Shown one piece after another: positions 42,153 to 55,236 of a stretch of DNA of 64,000 bases (positions are counted from its first letter, which is position 1; each line of letters opens with the position of its first letter). A model generated the notes under the pieces. That model searched no databases. It had not been told where the DNA came from and worked only from the letters and a program-made list of their open reading frames with translations. The DNA lies in assembly GCA_033439265.1 (NCBI GenBank), contig JAVTVX010000013.1, positions 17,340,500 through 17,404,499 on the forward strand. Reading direction: 5' to 3'. The DNA is from Dillenia suffruticosa. Taxonomy: Eukaryota; Streptophyta; Magnoliopsida; Dilleniales; Dilleniaceae. A program made the translations under genes and the position numbers.

Positions 42153-42761
42153 TTGGATAAATAATTTGTGTGCTTCTTCCTATAAGATAGCAATGTGTTT
42201 GTAATGCCAAAAAGATTAGGTTTTAGGGATATGTTTAATTAATTGACACCCAAAAAGTGTTTCGGCCTTTTTTATTTTTTGCATTATCAATTTTTGCTAG
42301 TTTCCATATATTAGACAACAATGTACATATGCTAACAAAGTACAAAGCCCTGCTGGAGACCCCATACACACAAATATAGAAACCCTCCCCGTTTTATTTT
42401 TGTATTTGGGAGTTGGGACTGCTTGGCTATCAGAATAAATTAACAACTTTATTATTATGTATATGCATATCATATGTTTTATGCGTATATATATTTCTAC
42501 ACACCTAAGTATTTATTATATTTAATCCATTAAAAATTTGTTTTTAGATAGCAACACAAATTTCCAACATGTCCTAAGAGAGGAAATTCGTACTAACGAG
42601 AAAGTCACCTCTCTCGATCTCGCCTTTTATTGGCTTTCATTTTCATTTTCATTTTTATTTTTATTTTTTTCTGTTTTTGGCGAAGCACGAAATTCGTGCG
42701 CTGAAATTATCAAATTTCTTTTCCAGCAAATAACGGTGAAAATGTCAACTTGCCATATAGT

Positions 42762-42786
<25 letters not shown>
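42762..42786. repeat. (CT)n microsatellite
   Basis: About 12 CT units followed by a (TTTTA)n-like stretch. Confidence 0.95.
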
Positions 42787-42792
<6 letters not shown>

Positions 42793-43178
42793 ATTTTATT
42801 TTATTTTTTTCCAATAAAGATTCGTGGATGGATACGATGTGTCGGAACTCTTGAGGTGATATAATTGTCTTATTTATTTTTAAATATTTTTTGAAAGAAT
42901 CTTTTTGACAGGACACGAAATTTCTTAAAAGTATGAAATAATTAAAATTTTGACATAAATTCAATTTTCAAAGAAGCAAGAGATTCACATCCCTTAAATG
43001 AAAATTTGGTGAGCAGACTGAGTTTTTAATAGAATGAAGAACTCCATACCTCCTCTTGTGCCATCTTATATATTCCTACCCCATTAACCTGCCAAGTTTA
43101 GTTTATAACCAAATATTTTTATTAGGCCGGACGGGACTGATAATTCGATCCATACTCATCCTATTTAATATATTAGGG

Positions 43179-43180
<2 letters not shown>

Positions 43181-43237
<57 letters not shown>
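43181..43237. repeat. (GA)n microsatellite, about 28 units
   Basis: Followed by further purine-rich imperfect GA sequence to about 43308. Confidence 0.98.
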
Positions 43238-43243
<6 letters not shown>

Positions 43244-44236
43244 AGAGGAAGGGAGAGAGAACCGTACCAAAAAAAAGAAAGGGAGGGGGGAGAGAGAGAG
43301 AGAGAGTCTGAGTGGTTGAAAAGCCACCAATACCAGCGTCTCCTTTGGAGACACGCTGATTTTGGTTACCGGGGAAGCTCAATTCTAAGGAGTCAAAATC
43401 AAAAGCGATGGACCACGTAATGAAGCCCACTTTGGATTTTAGGCTGCCGACACGTTCGTCTAGAAATTAAATTGAGCCCCGACACTTTCTGTGGAAGCAT
43501 TTTAAAAAAAAATATATATATATGACTGTGTTTTTCTTTCCTTTGACTCGTGAAGTAAAATTTGTGTTGGTTGCTTTTATTCAATGAAGTACGCGTTTCT
43601 TGCAACCAAAAAATAACAATAAATAAAATCTTGAAGTTGATTGTTGAGTTGATGGGTATTGAAGTTCCAACCCCACAAGCATTCTAATAAGGGTAATGGG
43701 ACCAAATTTGGCAATGGACAAAGCCATATATAGAAGGTTTTGGTCACGTGGGTAGATGCAACCAATTGATTTCATGTGGTCCATTTTTAACCTAACCTTA
43801 ATTGGTCGATAAAAACAAGCTATTAATTGATGCACATCCATGAATTAAATGTTGGTGATACTCTTTTTCAATTTTTTTTCTTTTATATTTTTTGCTAGAA
43901 GGGTAGAGATAATTGGTATATGTGAAAATCAGTAAATAAAATGTAAAAATGGAGCAATAATAAATAATATCTTTCTAGCCTCGGCTCATATGTTGGAAGA
44001 ACACAAGTAAAAATGCGAATAGTAGATAAATATCTTGAAATTATGTTTTGTGATATTGAAGTGATATTTTTCTCCTTTCTTCTGTGGGGTAACAATTCAT
44101 CACTTTTGAGCAATTAAAAAAATAATAATAAATTTAGTTGGGTAATTGTCACAAGAAAGCTGAAATGGTCATGCAACAGCTTGAAGTCCCAGGGAAGGGC
44201 ACTTGTTTGTCAGATAATGCAGCCCCACATCTCTCT

Positions 44237-44240
<4 letters not shown>

Positions 44241-44307
<67 letters not shown>
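44241..44307. repeat. (GA)n microsatellite, about 33 units
   Basis: Uninterrupted 67-base GA tract. Confidence 0.98.
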
Positions 44308-44309
<2 letters not shown>

Positions 44310-44525
44310 ATATACGGCAAATTAGTATAAAAAAATTTAAAAATAGAGTTTATACGTTGACATAATTAAAATTGATTTAATTTTAGTAAAAACATAATTT
44401 TCTAAAAAATGAGAATTTAGTATTTTCCAATAAAAAACTAGAAAACATAAAGGAAAAAGAAAAAAAATACTCATGCAAGTTGTTGGTGCCATTTTATATT
44501 TCTAGAAAAGGGAAGACGGGAACGG

Positions 44526-44560
44526 GATGAGATGAGATGGGATGGGATGGGATGGGATGG
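44526..44560. repeat. (GATGG)n-type pentanucleotide repeat
   Basis: Runs of gatga grading into gatgg, about seven units. Confidence 0.9.
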
Positions 44561-45526
44561 TTGTTTAAGCTTTAGCTATGGGAAGGAAAGGGTAAGCAAT
44601 TGAAAAAGGTGAAAGCATAAAATATATACAAAAAGCTACCTTTCAGTTTGATCTTATTAGACTAATTTAATAATAAACCTATGCCAGGGCGTGGTTGGAT
44701 TTCGTCTTCTTCTCAAAAAGGTTGGATTTGATGCAAGGAAAGGACACAATCACATAAAATTGTAAAGGCTTGTTTGTTTACGTGTGTCGGTTAGGGGCCA
44801 AGAAAATGCCACTCTTCCTTTTTCCGCCTCTACTTTTATTTAATACTAAATTTATCTTTATTTTTCTCCTGGCATCTACATAGAACCGACCCAAGCATGC
44901 TTTTGCATTTTTTTGGTTTGAACCGGAGAACGCTGGCCAAGGGGTTGAATACCTAATTACTCAATTCAAAAACATTTTGATATACTTTTACTTTTTTAAT
45001 CAAAAACTTTTAAAAATCAAAATTTATAAATACGACAGTGATACAAATATTACCATATTTATTTTACTAAAAAAGTATTAGATCTTATAATTTAATCATT
45101 AATTTGTTAGTCGGACTATAGTCATTCTATGTTTTAATAGATGATCAATTTCTGCAAGAATTCCTTTTCCTGTAATTAATGACTAACTAAATATTCTGTT
45201 ATTTAAATGGGAGGTCAGTCACTTTGTGTATTTAAGCTTCTTAAATAAATTAAGTTTGGATAATTAAATCAGAATAAAATGGATATGGTTTTTATGTGTT
45301 GATCGCAATTTAAAAGTGATAAATATGGTTCGTCGAGATTAGGTTTGTGGAATGACCAAAGCTTTGGGCATATGCTGGTAATTGATGAAACCGAGTAGGT
45401 CTGAAATACTGTTCAATCTTATGTGTGACAGAAAATTAGTTGTCAACCTGCCTTCAGCTGTTTTATACATCTCCAACTAAATTGGATGATGATTGCTTAA
45501 TCAATATTTGGACATTTTTCACAACA

Positions 45527-45549
45527 TTATTATTATTATTATTATTATT
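45527..45549. repeat. (TTA)n microsatellite
   Basis: About seven to eight TTA units. Confidence 0.9.
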
Positions 45550-45747
45550 TCGTTTTACCATTTTTAATTCATGGAAAAAGGGGAAAATGAATTCAGAGGC
45601 TGTTAATGGGAAGACATAGTTAAATTTATTCGAAAGAAGCAACAATTGAGTGGAGGACAGACATAAATTTATCTCACATTTGGTATATGCACAGCAATTA
45701 TTTGTCAAAATTTATCTCACGACGAGGGTAAATTAAAGAGAGAGATT

Positions 45748-45903
45748 AACGAATAGTTGGTTTAATAGGATAAAATGTAATATTTTTTTAATCATATTTT
45801 AGATTCGAACTTAATATGAAAAAGACTATATTAAGAAAGTTTCCTAAATAGGGTCCTACAAATAATAAAATTAAATTAATTGAAATATAATTTTGAATAT
45901 GAG
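45748..45903 (+). mobile_element. SINE family copy C (diverged, no tail)
   Basis: Shares the order of blocks with copies A and B: gaatagttggtttaatagg, then ttagattcgaact, then aaagactat...aagaaagtttcctaaa, tagggtcctaca, and attaattgaaatata. It lacks an A tail and no duplication was found, so it is older. Confidence 0.6.
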
Positions 45904-47099
45904 AGCAAAGAAGGAGAGAGTGAGAGAGAAAAAATGACATCCAGCCCATACATGCAAATGCAATGTCAAAGGATACAATTTGGGGTATTAATTGAGTTTG
46001 TATTTTGGCGGTGGCAATGGCCGCAACACATTTGTGCATGTTGATATCTCTGTCCAGATTCAAAGAAAAAGGAAAGTGTCCCTTTTGGGAAGCTTATGGT
46101 ATTAATAGCAAGATGTTGAATGGCCTATTTTTGACATTTGAATACTCGGCAAAGACAACAGCTTAGACGCGGCTCTATTTTCCAATCATTATCTAAAAAT
46201 GTGAGAATTGAAATTTTTGGAACCAAGTCGGCCAAGTTTCAATGTTTCGGTTCTTTGAACCATTAATGGGAATTGGTGGCGATTGTCTTCTTCCCCTGTT
46301 GCTTTTGCCGACTAGATGAAATGAAAGCCTTTAGGCATGACATCTGTAATAGGATCAAACTACATTTGACATCTCTCCTTTCTTCCGATGTTAGCTTCAA
46401 TAAGGACTAACATATGTCGATTAATATTGCTTACATTGTTTTACTTTGTTAAAAGTTTGTGCACATCTCCGCTAATTATATTAAAAAAAAATCAATTAAC
46501 AATTGTTTAAATTATAAATGATTTTAGAAAATTTTGGAGTTAAATTGGTTGATGTTCTAATGGGTAATTGAAAATATTGGCGTGCTTAAATAATCATATT
46601 GGATTTAAAAAATAAAAATAGAATTGAAATGTATGTGTTAAACATTATAAAATGGTCATAAAAATAATCAAAATCCGAATCTCTGTTATCATAGCTGTTG
46701 GAGAAGGATTTTTTGTAATTCTCATAAATATTAATATTTATGAAACTTATAAGCAATGAATTATCATTTAATAATTATTATTTTTATAAGATGAAATAAT
46801 AAAATTATCGATAACCTTAATGGAAATTGAATAGTCACAAATCTATTGCGAATTAATATCTATAAAAATAGTGGAAAGCCCATCGTTACGAAGACTTGAC
46901 GATCTAAACATGGTGAGTACCACCGACAACCTTAGAAAATCTTGTATGCCTCTAAACATACAATACCCTTTTTTTGTTCATTCTAAAGAGACAATAGTAT
47001 GGTGTCTTTTAAACGAAAGGGAAAATTTTTATAAGTTTTACATAAAGTGAGTCATTATATGTCTAAATTTAAAGCCTATTGACTTAAAATCCGATTGAG

Positions 47100-47105
<6 letters not shown>

Positions 47106-47132
<27 letters not shown>
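47106..47132. repeat. Poly(T) run
   Basis: About 27 T bases, followed by ggaatcacaagattcc. It could be the antisense tail of an old retroposon on the minus strand, with no recognisable body. Confidence 0.7.
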
Positions 47133-48015
47133 GGAATCACAAGATTCCTCCTCCATAGTTTCAATTTGGTTAAAAAGGCAACAGCCAAATAGGAAGAGTT
47201 TTTAAAAGCCAACAAGAATGAGAAAAATGTTGTCTCATAGGAAAGAAGACAAGGAGTAGAACCTAAACATGCATATTAGGTGGGGAGAAGAAAATGGGAA
47301 CTTGAAAATTTGACACACCTTTTGGTATTGATTAGTGGATAGTAAGTGTGGGACAACCAAAAAGGGCAGAAAGATTCGAAGTTTGCCACCCACACCCACA
47401 TCCATGAAGTCTGCAATTTGGTTTCATCCTTTGCCTTTTTTCATACTTCAATGATCACTTTCAACTTTAGCATGCATGCACACACACACCCCCTCCAAAA
47501 GCAAAAGATTTGAGTGTAATTTTCATTGCCGACCACGCTCTATGTGCACTGTGGGTATGCATGCCATTGCCATTGATATATCCAAACGCGGAAAGAAGAA
47601 AAAATGGGGAAAATAATAGTATGAACTAAGTGCCTTAGGTGATTTCAGAATGACCAATTCACTTTTTGCCTTTTGAATTCATTTATAGTAAGTTTCTAGC
47701 ATTATAAACCTATTAATTCGATGATATTGTTTATAGAAAATATTTATAGTGCACACATAAATATATTATATAGAATAATGATGATATTTAGATAATTAAT
47801 TGATAAAACTTTTGAGATTTCTTAAATTAAATCTCATTATTACGAAACTGGAAGGTTTTGAACACCGAAAAAAGTCATTTACTTGTAATAACCGGCATAT
47901 ATATCATACTATATTTGAACTTGGTAAATAGGTATAATTTAAATTGTATATTATGAAAACAAGGGACCAAATATAAAGAATAAAATTTGAATTTTCAGAT
48001 ATACATACATACATG

Positions 48016-48020
<5 letters not shown>

Positions 48021-48050
<30 letters not shown>
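48021..48050. repeat. (AT)n microsatellite
   Basis: About 15 AT units preceded by an (ATAC)n-like stretch. Confidence 0.95.
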
Positions 48051-48053
<3 letters not shown>

Positions 48054-49851
48054 ATTTACTATGATTTTACACAGTCAAAAAAATACAAAAGTAGAAATGA
48101 GAAGCTCTAAGAATTTTGGTAGCATGTAATCAAAATTAGGTAAAATATGACAAAACATGATGATTGGCGCGGAAGAAAATGTGAAGAGCCGTGTAATATG
48201 GAGCAATGCGAAGATTTTTGTCCATTGGTGAGACCTTGGTATTGTGAATAATTAAAAGGTGTTGGAATTATATAAGTCGACTTTTCTTTTTAACTTTTGC
48301 CTATTTCAATTCAGCTTGTTACATGCGGGAATTATATAAGTTCTAAATTTTATTTTATATTATTTTAAATTTTAATCAGTTCCAAAATTTATTTTATATT
48401 ATTTTAATATACAAACTCCCCCACTTTCAAGTATATATTGCTTAAAAATTGTGGAATCATTTTCACATGGGAAGGATTATAGAACTACAAATTTTTTATT
48501 TTCCTTTTTTCTTTCACATTAAGGAACGCGCCTCAATCTTAGAAAAAACGGTTGGGCAATTTGTCTTTCTACTTGGGTGTCGACTGCATACTGTAGACAA
48601 CATTATTATTTATGGGACTGAAAGTTTATCAATTTATTGCAATTACCTTTTATAACAAATATGATTTCATCCCTCTATTTTCTTACACATTAAATAATGT
48701 AGCTAAATAGCAAATATAATTTCAAATTAATAAAAAATCCTACACTGTCATAGCATACCCCGTTGAACGAAAAGTGCACAACATTAATTTTACTAAATTA
48801 TGCTTACTGTATTTCTTCCTTGTTACGGGTTTTCATCAATTCCGCTAATTAATTTGACAAAATTATGGTGGATCAGTCAAAATATAATTAGCTTCGATTC
48901 CCCCCCTCCCCCCCCCCCAAAAAAAAAAAAAAAACAAAATTAGCACTACCATGCCGGGCCACATATCCAGTCAAACTCCGAGCAATAAACCAGAAAGTGC
49001 ATTTTTGACCGTCTGATTTTTATAATCTTCCTAAGAAGCTTCTCTTCTTCTGCATCATAAAGTTTCTGCATCACTCGCTCATCCATCAATTGCTTCCGAA
49101 TCAAAGCTTATCAAACCAAAAAATCCACACATGCACCCCAAATGGAAAGGAAAAAAAGTTAAACAAATAAAATTTAAATCATAGTTTAGGCGAACATATT
49201 TGGTCCAAGAATGCAATAATTGCAATCGTAACATAATTTATTTGTTTCACTTTTTAAGTAACAAGATTTAAAAAAATATATATATATATTGAACAATTAA
49301 AATTTATTTTTTTTAAGAAAACAGTGTTAATCGTCCGAATTACCCTTTTAACGCAATAGGCAAGATAAGAGACTACAAATGGTGAAAATTTTGATAGGCT
49401 TGGTAAAAAGTGAGAGAAAATTTAAATTCGGTTATAATTTATGAACCGTTTAGCTTATTTGATTAATTTATGAGTTACAAAGTCACAAAACTATAAACTA
49501 AAAATAAAGAAAAAAAAAATTATCGGAAACCCATGAAAAGGAGGAAGCCCTCGTATTATTTGATGACTGTTTATGTAATTTGATTAATAAATATTTATAA
49601 TATAAGGGCATTATGGAGAAGAAAAAAAATTTAAACAATACAAAAAGGAAAAACGCAAACTAAAAGAAAAGGATGAACACATTGTTTGGCTGCTAATTGT
49701 TCCGTTACCCTGCCGATGGTTCCCTCTTCTAACCGTATACCCTTTTTTTCCCCTCTTCGCCAACCAAACTTAACCGTCCCGCCAAACAATTGAGCATATT
49801 TACATCTCTACCCCAAAAGAAATGGAAATATAACAAATGGATCCTCCAATC

Positions 49852-52800
49852 TTATTGTGCCCATTCTGGCTCTATCTTGATTGTGCTAGGAAGCCAATCT
49901 CCATGGCACCTATTATCGGAGTCTCCAGCCAATTCAAGCCGAGCGACTAAGATGTCATCCGATGATGTCGTTGTGGACAAGGGCATTCTGGCTTTGAGCT
50001 GTTGGAGGCTTGGAACCAGTACCTTCTCAGACCAGTCTTCTAACCGGGTTCGACCAAGCCAAACTCCACCAAGTATTCTATCCAGGGCTTCATCGTCTAC
50101 TTCAACTGTTAGCTTATCGCCAAAAACTGTCAAAAATTTTGAGGAAATGGTGTTAGCAAGATTGGTTCTGATGGGGGCAAAATCTACAGGCTTGAAAATA
50201 ATGGTATCATCTGCTGCATTGAGCAGTTCACCAGGGACCGATGCAATGGATGAGAGCCTAGTTTCAAGGCCAAGCTCGTCCTCATGGTCGACAGTGAGAT
50301 CACTTGAATTTCGAGAACCATCTGCTCTGTCTTCCTCTGCATTGGCTGCTTCATTCAAATCAAATGCAAGGCCAGAACCTGTATCCTTCCTAGGTTTTGT
50401 AGGTCTGTCTTCATCACATAACCAGTTGGCTCGACGCTTCCCAGTTTTCTCACTGATGGTTAGCTTCAATTGCCACCCACCACTTGCCAGAGATGCAAGC
50501 TTTTCTTCATCAAGTGAAAGCCTATATGACAAGGATTTACAGTTACTTGATGACCCTTTTGTAGTAAGAATGAAGATCACATTACCAAGGGTAAATTCAC
50601 GGCCGTGGGAATCTGCAAGCCTTCCCCTCTCCATTGCACGTTTTATACTCCCACGAACTAGCATATCAGCTTCATCAATGTCCTCAAGTACAATTACTGA
50701 AAAGGGGTTCCTACGAACCGCTTCAGCAATGCGATCCAAAGCAGTTTTCCCACGAAAACTCACATCCAGATCCTCATCATCACGTCTGGATCCAAGACAA
50801 ATGGAGATTGGAGTTGACCCATATACCATCTCTGCAAGACTTGATGCCATCTTCTTCTTACCAACCCTGTCAGGACCTGTGAACAAAATCCACACATCCC
50901 CCTTTGAACCTGCAACCCTGCGTTTTCCACCACCAAATTTGCAATTTGTCACAGTTGCAGCCACAGCAGAAGCTGCATCATGCTGCCACCATACCTTTTC
51001 AGCTAGACCCTTCAAGAGTCTCTTGCATGAGTCTGCATCTAAGGTGCTAGCAAGCTTTTCTGTATGTGAGTCATTCAGCTTGCTCTGTGGTTCAAAAGAT
51101 ATGCCACCCAGAAGATCACTAGCACGTTCTTCATTATCTTTCTTTGGTGAGGTCTCTGTGGCCTTTGTCGGGCCAAGAACAAGATCAGTTCTTATGGGAC
51201 TTCCAGGTGGTGAGCCCGCCCTTTCGGAAGGTTGACTGGACAACCGACCCGAATGAAGTTGTACTTTTGGTTGGCTTGCCAATTGAGTTGAGTTCAGTTG
51301 CAGAGTCTGAGGAGTGGCCAATAGATTTGGGTTCAACTGTAGAGGGTCCCTAAGGTTTCTGTTAAGTTGTACCTTTGGTTGGAGAGGTTGGCGAGGAAGC
51401 AAGTTTGAGTTGTACAAGCCAGTCGCAGGGATCATTGTTGGAGCCAACCTCTCCAAACCTAGACCATGATTGTGATTAGGATGGAGCTGCAAGCATGTTT
51501 CGGTCCATTTCTTCTGTAATTCTTGGGTTTTCTGCTTCAATACAAGCTCTTGATCCTTAGTCTGCAAAACCGTATAGGACAACCCAAATAAGTTTACGAT
51601 TTTCTTTACCTATATCCCAAAATTTTTTAGGATTTAATATTATAGAGACAAATTTTAGACACATACCAATGAATGATCTGTTTGTTTGATATCACTTTTA
51701 TGGACCTTTGCACTTTGCAACCATGGTGGCAGAGCAGCCTCTGGTTTGGCTTCAGTGGAGGATTTCTCGAACTCTGTGGCAACAAGTTTTGATAGCTCCT
51801 GTTCATAATTACCCAAACACTGCATGCAACAGTTCATTCTTCGAGCAGGATCAACACTCTCTGGAACTCGTCTAGGCAAAGCAACAGTCGCATTTGCTAA
51901 GGTTTTTAGCGGAGATAGAGATTCAACTGAGCTGCTAATAATACCACTGCCTCCAAGTCTGAAATTCAAGAAACATGACATTAATTACAACCCAATAAAG
52001 GAATCCCCAGTTTAGTCCTCCGTTATCACAGCCTAAGCTTCAGCTTTTTCATATATTTTGTAAAGCATGAAGCTATACTACTGGAGGAAACATTCAAAAC
52101 AATGGAACACTATCAAAAGGATGCATCCTTCCTATCTATTATAAAGCGGCCTCAGAAAAGGACTTAATTTTGGCTATAACAGCATCCGGACCTTAAAATC
52201 AAGCAAAATCTCAAAGAAATTAGTTGCAGGATGACTATTTTCAGAGGTTGCCTTTTCAGAGGTTGCCTAAACATTAAAAACAATAATACTAACATTAGTA
52301 ATCCAAAAATTGAATCCAAGATTAGCCATGGACCTTCATCATACCTTGGAAACATCCCTGGAAAAGGCACTCTTGCCGCAATTGGCACAGCCTGCAGATC
52401 CCAGTCATTCTCCATTGAAGGATGATAGACTTGGCATCTCAAATAAGTCTCACAAGTGGCTGTACCAATCAGCCAAAGCCGGCCTCCGAATTTCACCAAA
52501 AGCTTCCCCATCTCGGCTACTGCTGCATGGCCCGCTTCAGATACTGCCTGCTGCTGCAGGGCAGCAGCTGAACCAGGAGCCCCCAAACTCACAGGCTGCT
52601 CGACAAGCCATCTAAGGTCTCCCAAATCAAGAATGATGCCTCCGCCATTAGACCCACCAATTCTATTCCCAATTGAAATCTCCAATTCCTTAAGCTTTGC
52701 CGGTATTTGTGATCGATCTGAAGTGAATTCTTTCTCCAATGGAATCACCTGAACATTCTTCAATGCTCCTTCAGCCATTTCCTTCGTCTCAATCCTCCTC

Positions 52801-53540
52801 AATAACTCCTTAATCACAGCTTCGGGTTCCGATTCTCCGACCAAAACTGGGTTCCTCTTCTTACTTCTGAGCAAAATTTCGACAACCTTTTTCACTTCTT
52901 CCCCTTTTTGTTGTCCAGAATGCATAGAATTCCCCTGCTGCAACCTGGGATTCAAGTACAAGTTCCGATTCGGCATCGGATTCAAATTCTGCCTCAAATT
53001 CAATCCAGTAGAGGAGGGATTCACCGCAGGAGGAGCAGAATTCAACTGTTGCTCAATCGTTGACTTCACTGCAGGGCTCGAAAAACTCGCTTCCCGCATC
53101 ACTCTGCTCACACTGGGATCATCCAGAATCGAAATTATGAGCTGCTCGAGCTCGACTTTCACGGCGAGAAGCGGCTGCTGCTGTTGTTCTGGACACCCTC
53201 TTCTCTGATGAGCCTGTGCCCTCTTCAGGGCAGCCATCAGAGCATTCGAGATCGGCGGGTCGAAACCTGGGGAGAGGTTTTGCGCAGTCGGGAGGCGTTC
53301 GAGCGCGACCGAGAAGCAGAGCTCCAGAGCTCTGCACTGCAATGGATGAGAGGAATTGGGGTGCGATCGAATACAGGCTTGCCGGAGAAACCCAGACGGT
53401 GAAGAGAGAAGCGTCGCCGCCACATGGAGCGGCGTCGTCTGGCCATGGTTGCGCCGCCCTGCTTCGGCGATCGAGTGGTTCAACACGCTCGCCGCCTCCG
53501 GCGTCAGGGTTTGCTGTATTGTGCTCAATCCAGCTCTCAT
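49852..53540 (-). CDS. SMAX1: SMAX1/SMXL2-type protein (SUPPRESSOR OF MAX2 1-like)
   Basis: ClpB-like nuclear repressor of karrikin/KAI2-ligand responses, degraded by the proteasome after recruitment by KAI2 and the F-box protein MAX2. Exons 53540-52345, 51958-51667 and 51561-49852 join in phase with GT-AG introns, giving 1,065 residues (Arabidopsis SMAX1 990). The start is MRAGLSTIQQTLTPEA, the family N-terminus; an upstream in-frame Met at 53567 is ignored for that reason. The double Clp-N domain occupies residues 1 to about 170. A D1-like region has PVLVGESEPE and IILDLGDLRWLVEQ. The D2 region has a degenerate P-loop GPDRVGKKK (725-733), the FRGKT degron-type motif (765-769) and Walker-B-like VIVLEDIDEADM (785-796). 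An EAR motif FDLN (896-899) would recruit TOPLESS co-repressors. The presence of FRGKT predicts normal degradation. SMAX1 against SMXL2 is not resolved. Confidence 0.95.
52238..52267. repeat. 15-bp tandem duplication in SMAX1 intron 1
   Basis: ttttcagaggttgcc occurs twice head to tail within the 386-bp first intron, on the opposite strand to the gene. Confidence 0.9.
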
Positions 53541-53669
53541 GTCAATCAATTGAAGAAAAAACAACACAAAATCTCAAATACCGAGAATTGGAATTCGAAT
53601 TCACGTCCAAATCAGCCTCAAATTTGAAGAAAAAACATCAAAATGACCAAAAAATTTCTTTTCTTTCTC

Positions 53670-53734
53670 ACTCTCTCTCTCTCTCTCTCTTCTTCTTCTT
53701 CTTCTTCTTCTTCTTCTTCTTCTTCTTCTTCTTC
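53670..53734. repeat. Compound microsatellite (CT)n(TTC)n
   Basis: About 10 CT units followed by about 15 TTC units, 130-195 bp upstream of the SMAX1 start codon. Confidence 0.97.
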
Positions 53735-54026
53735 TCTTCTAATTATTTGAATAGGATGTGAATGAAAATGAAAAGGGTTTTAGTTTTTGTATCTTTCACG
53801 AACAAAACACCCAATAAGTCAGCTTGAGAAATGATGATGTGTGAACGGAACCAACCAGACAAAATTCCCATTTTTCTTAATATTGTTTTAGAAAAAGAAA
53901 AGGAAAAATAAATGTGAAATCTCAACGACAAAAAACCGACCCATTAAATCAAAAACAACTTTACATGAAAGAAGATGCAACGAAGAGAGAACGACAAGAA
54001 AATGAAAATTAAACCCACAAAAGATT

Positions 54027-54043
54027 GGGGGGGGGGGGGGGGG
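54027..54043 (+). repeat. 17-base G homopolymer
   Basis: A rare uninterrupted G run about 490 bp upstream of the SMAX1 ATG, with potential to form a G-quadruplex on the plus strand (the non-coding strand for SMAX1). Confidence 0.9.
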
Positions 54044-54424
54044 AAGGGTGTAGCTATGCTTCGTTCTCTTTGAGATCTACCTTTTTAAAAATTTTTCCTT
54101 GTGTTTTGTTTTTAAACCTGTGTGTCACACAAAAAGCTGGTGAAGAATTCAACGAGAAAAGAAAAGATCAGATCCCCTCCACAAAAAAGAGCTCTCTCTA
54201 TCTCTCTTCTTTCTCTCTGTTCTATCAGTCTCTATCTCATCTAGTAACCAAAGTATCCCGGACAAAAAATAATAGTTGGAAATATATATGGTAAACAAAG
54301 GAAACAAACACTTTTTTTTTTTTTTACAGATTAGCTAAACCCAAGTAAAGTTAATATGATTTTTTTTTTTTTTTAATGGGACGGCAAAGGGTTATGGAAA
54401 AAGGTATTTTGATTTATTGTAGAT

Positions 54425-54430
<6 letters not shown>

Positions 54431-54456
<26 letters not shown>

Positions 54457-54457
54457 G
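54431..54457. repeat. (GA)n microsatellite
   Basis: About 13 GA units. Confidence 0.95.
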
Positions 54458-55008
54458 GAATTTCTGGAAAATAGAATGGAGGAAGTACTTCCAGTTGCAA
54501 TGATTTCTGGAAAATGCTTTTTGGGTAGTGCAATCTGCCTCCCCTTTCGCATCAACTTTTTTATTATTTTTTAGTTTTTTTTTTCTCTCTCTGTCTTGTT
54601 TCTCAATAGATTAGAGAGATAATCGGGGAAGAGAATAAGCGAGTAAGCGAGCAAGCGAGCGATCAGGAGAGAGTGAAAGAAACCTTTTTAGAGAGATGAG
54701 AAGAGATTCATGAGTATATTGCTTCTCTATCTCCCTCTCAACGATGGATCGACACCCTTTTCCATCCCTTATTAGCTTTGTTTTTGTAAGAGTAACAATT
54801 TCACTACTAATTGCCACCTCGGCCCGTGCTCACATTAGGCTAGCAAACGAATATAGTAGAAATTTGAACTTAAAATTAAAAAAAAATAAAATAAAATTTG
54901 ATTTAGGCATGTCACATTATAATTGCATCCTAATCTCACTTTATTTATAAAAATATATCTTAAATTTTTTAATAATTGTATTAAGAAAATTTTAGTATAA
55001 ACACATTA

Positions 55009-55012
<4 letters not shown>

Positions 55013-55045
<33 letters not shown>
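55013..55045. repeat. (AT)n microsatellite
   Basis: About 16 AT units. Confidence 0.95.
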
Positions 55046-55046
<1 letters not shown>

Positions 55047-55230
55047 CTTGTTACTTCTTATACATATTTAATGTATATATTAGAATACTCTTAAAAGATT
55101 GTAAATAAAACTTTTATTTATATTAAAAAAACTACTGCCTTGTTATTTTTTATTTTGTAATCTGTCCTTTAACTAGTTTAAGATGATAATTTTTCAACGC
55201 TTAAAAGAAAAAGATTTAAATTTGTAGGTA

Positions 55231-55236
55231 CTCTCT

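Larger units (their letters stand above)
37391..49851. other. Gene-poor intergenic region (12.5 kb)
   Basis: No ORF with a recognisable product and no exon series of a known family was found on either strand. It contains three copies of one SINE family, several long (GA)n/(CT)n tracts, (TTA)n, (AT)n and homopolymer runs. The part next to 49.85 kb must include the 3' UTR of the SMAX1-type gene. Long non-coding RNAs or small RNAs cannot be excluded by eye. Confidence 0.7.
53541..54045 (-). promoter_or_regulatory. SMAX1 leader / proximal promoter with GA and GAA tracts
   Basis: Upstream of the SMAX1 ATG the minus strand carries a (GAA)n run (plus-strand TTC, 53691-53734) and a (GA)n run (plus-strand CT, about 53670-53690), likely within the 5' UTR. 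Further up lies a 17-base G run on the plus strand (54027-54043). Such GA-rich leaders are common in plant regulatory genes and can bind BBR/BPC proteins. No transcription start is identifiable. Confidence 0.45.

Noticed and set aside
43056-43430. ORFs encoding RERERE or SLSLSL repeats
   Set aside because: These are translations of (GA)n/(CT)n microsatellites, not genes. The same applies near 42.1, 54.4 and 55.3 kb.
49790-51235. Long plus-strand ORF (481 codons) overlapping SMAX1 exon 3
   Set aside because: Ser/Pro/Arg-rich antisense shadow of the SMAX1 coding sequence; SMAX1 has clear family homology and the ORF resembles nothing.
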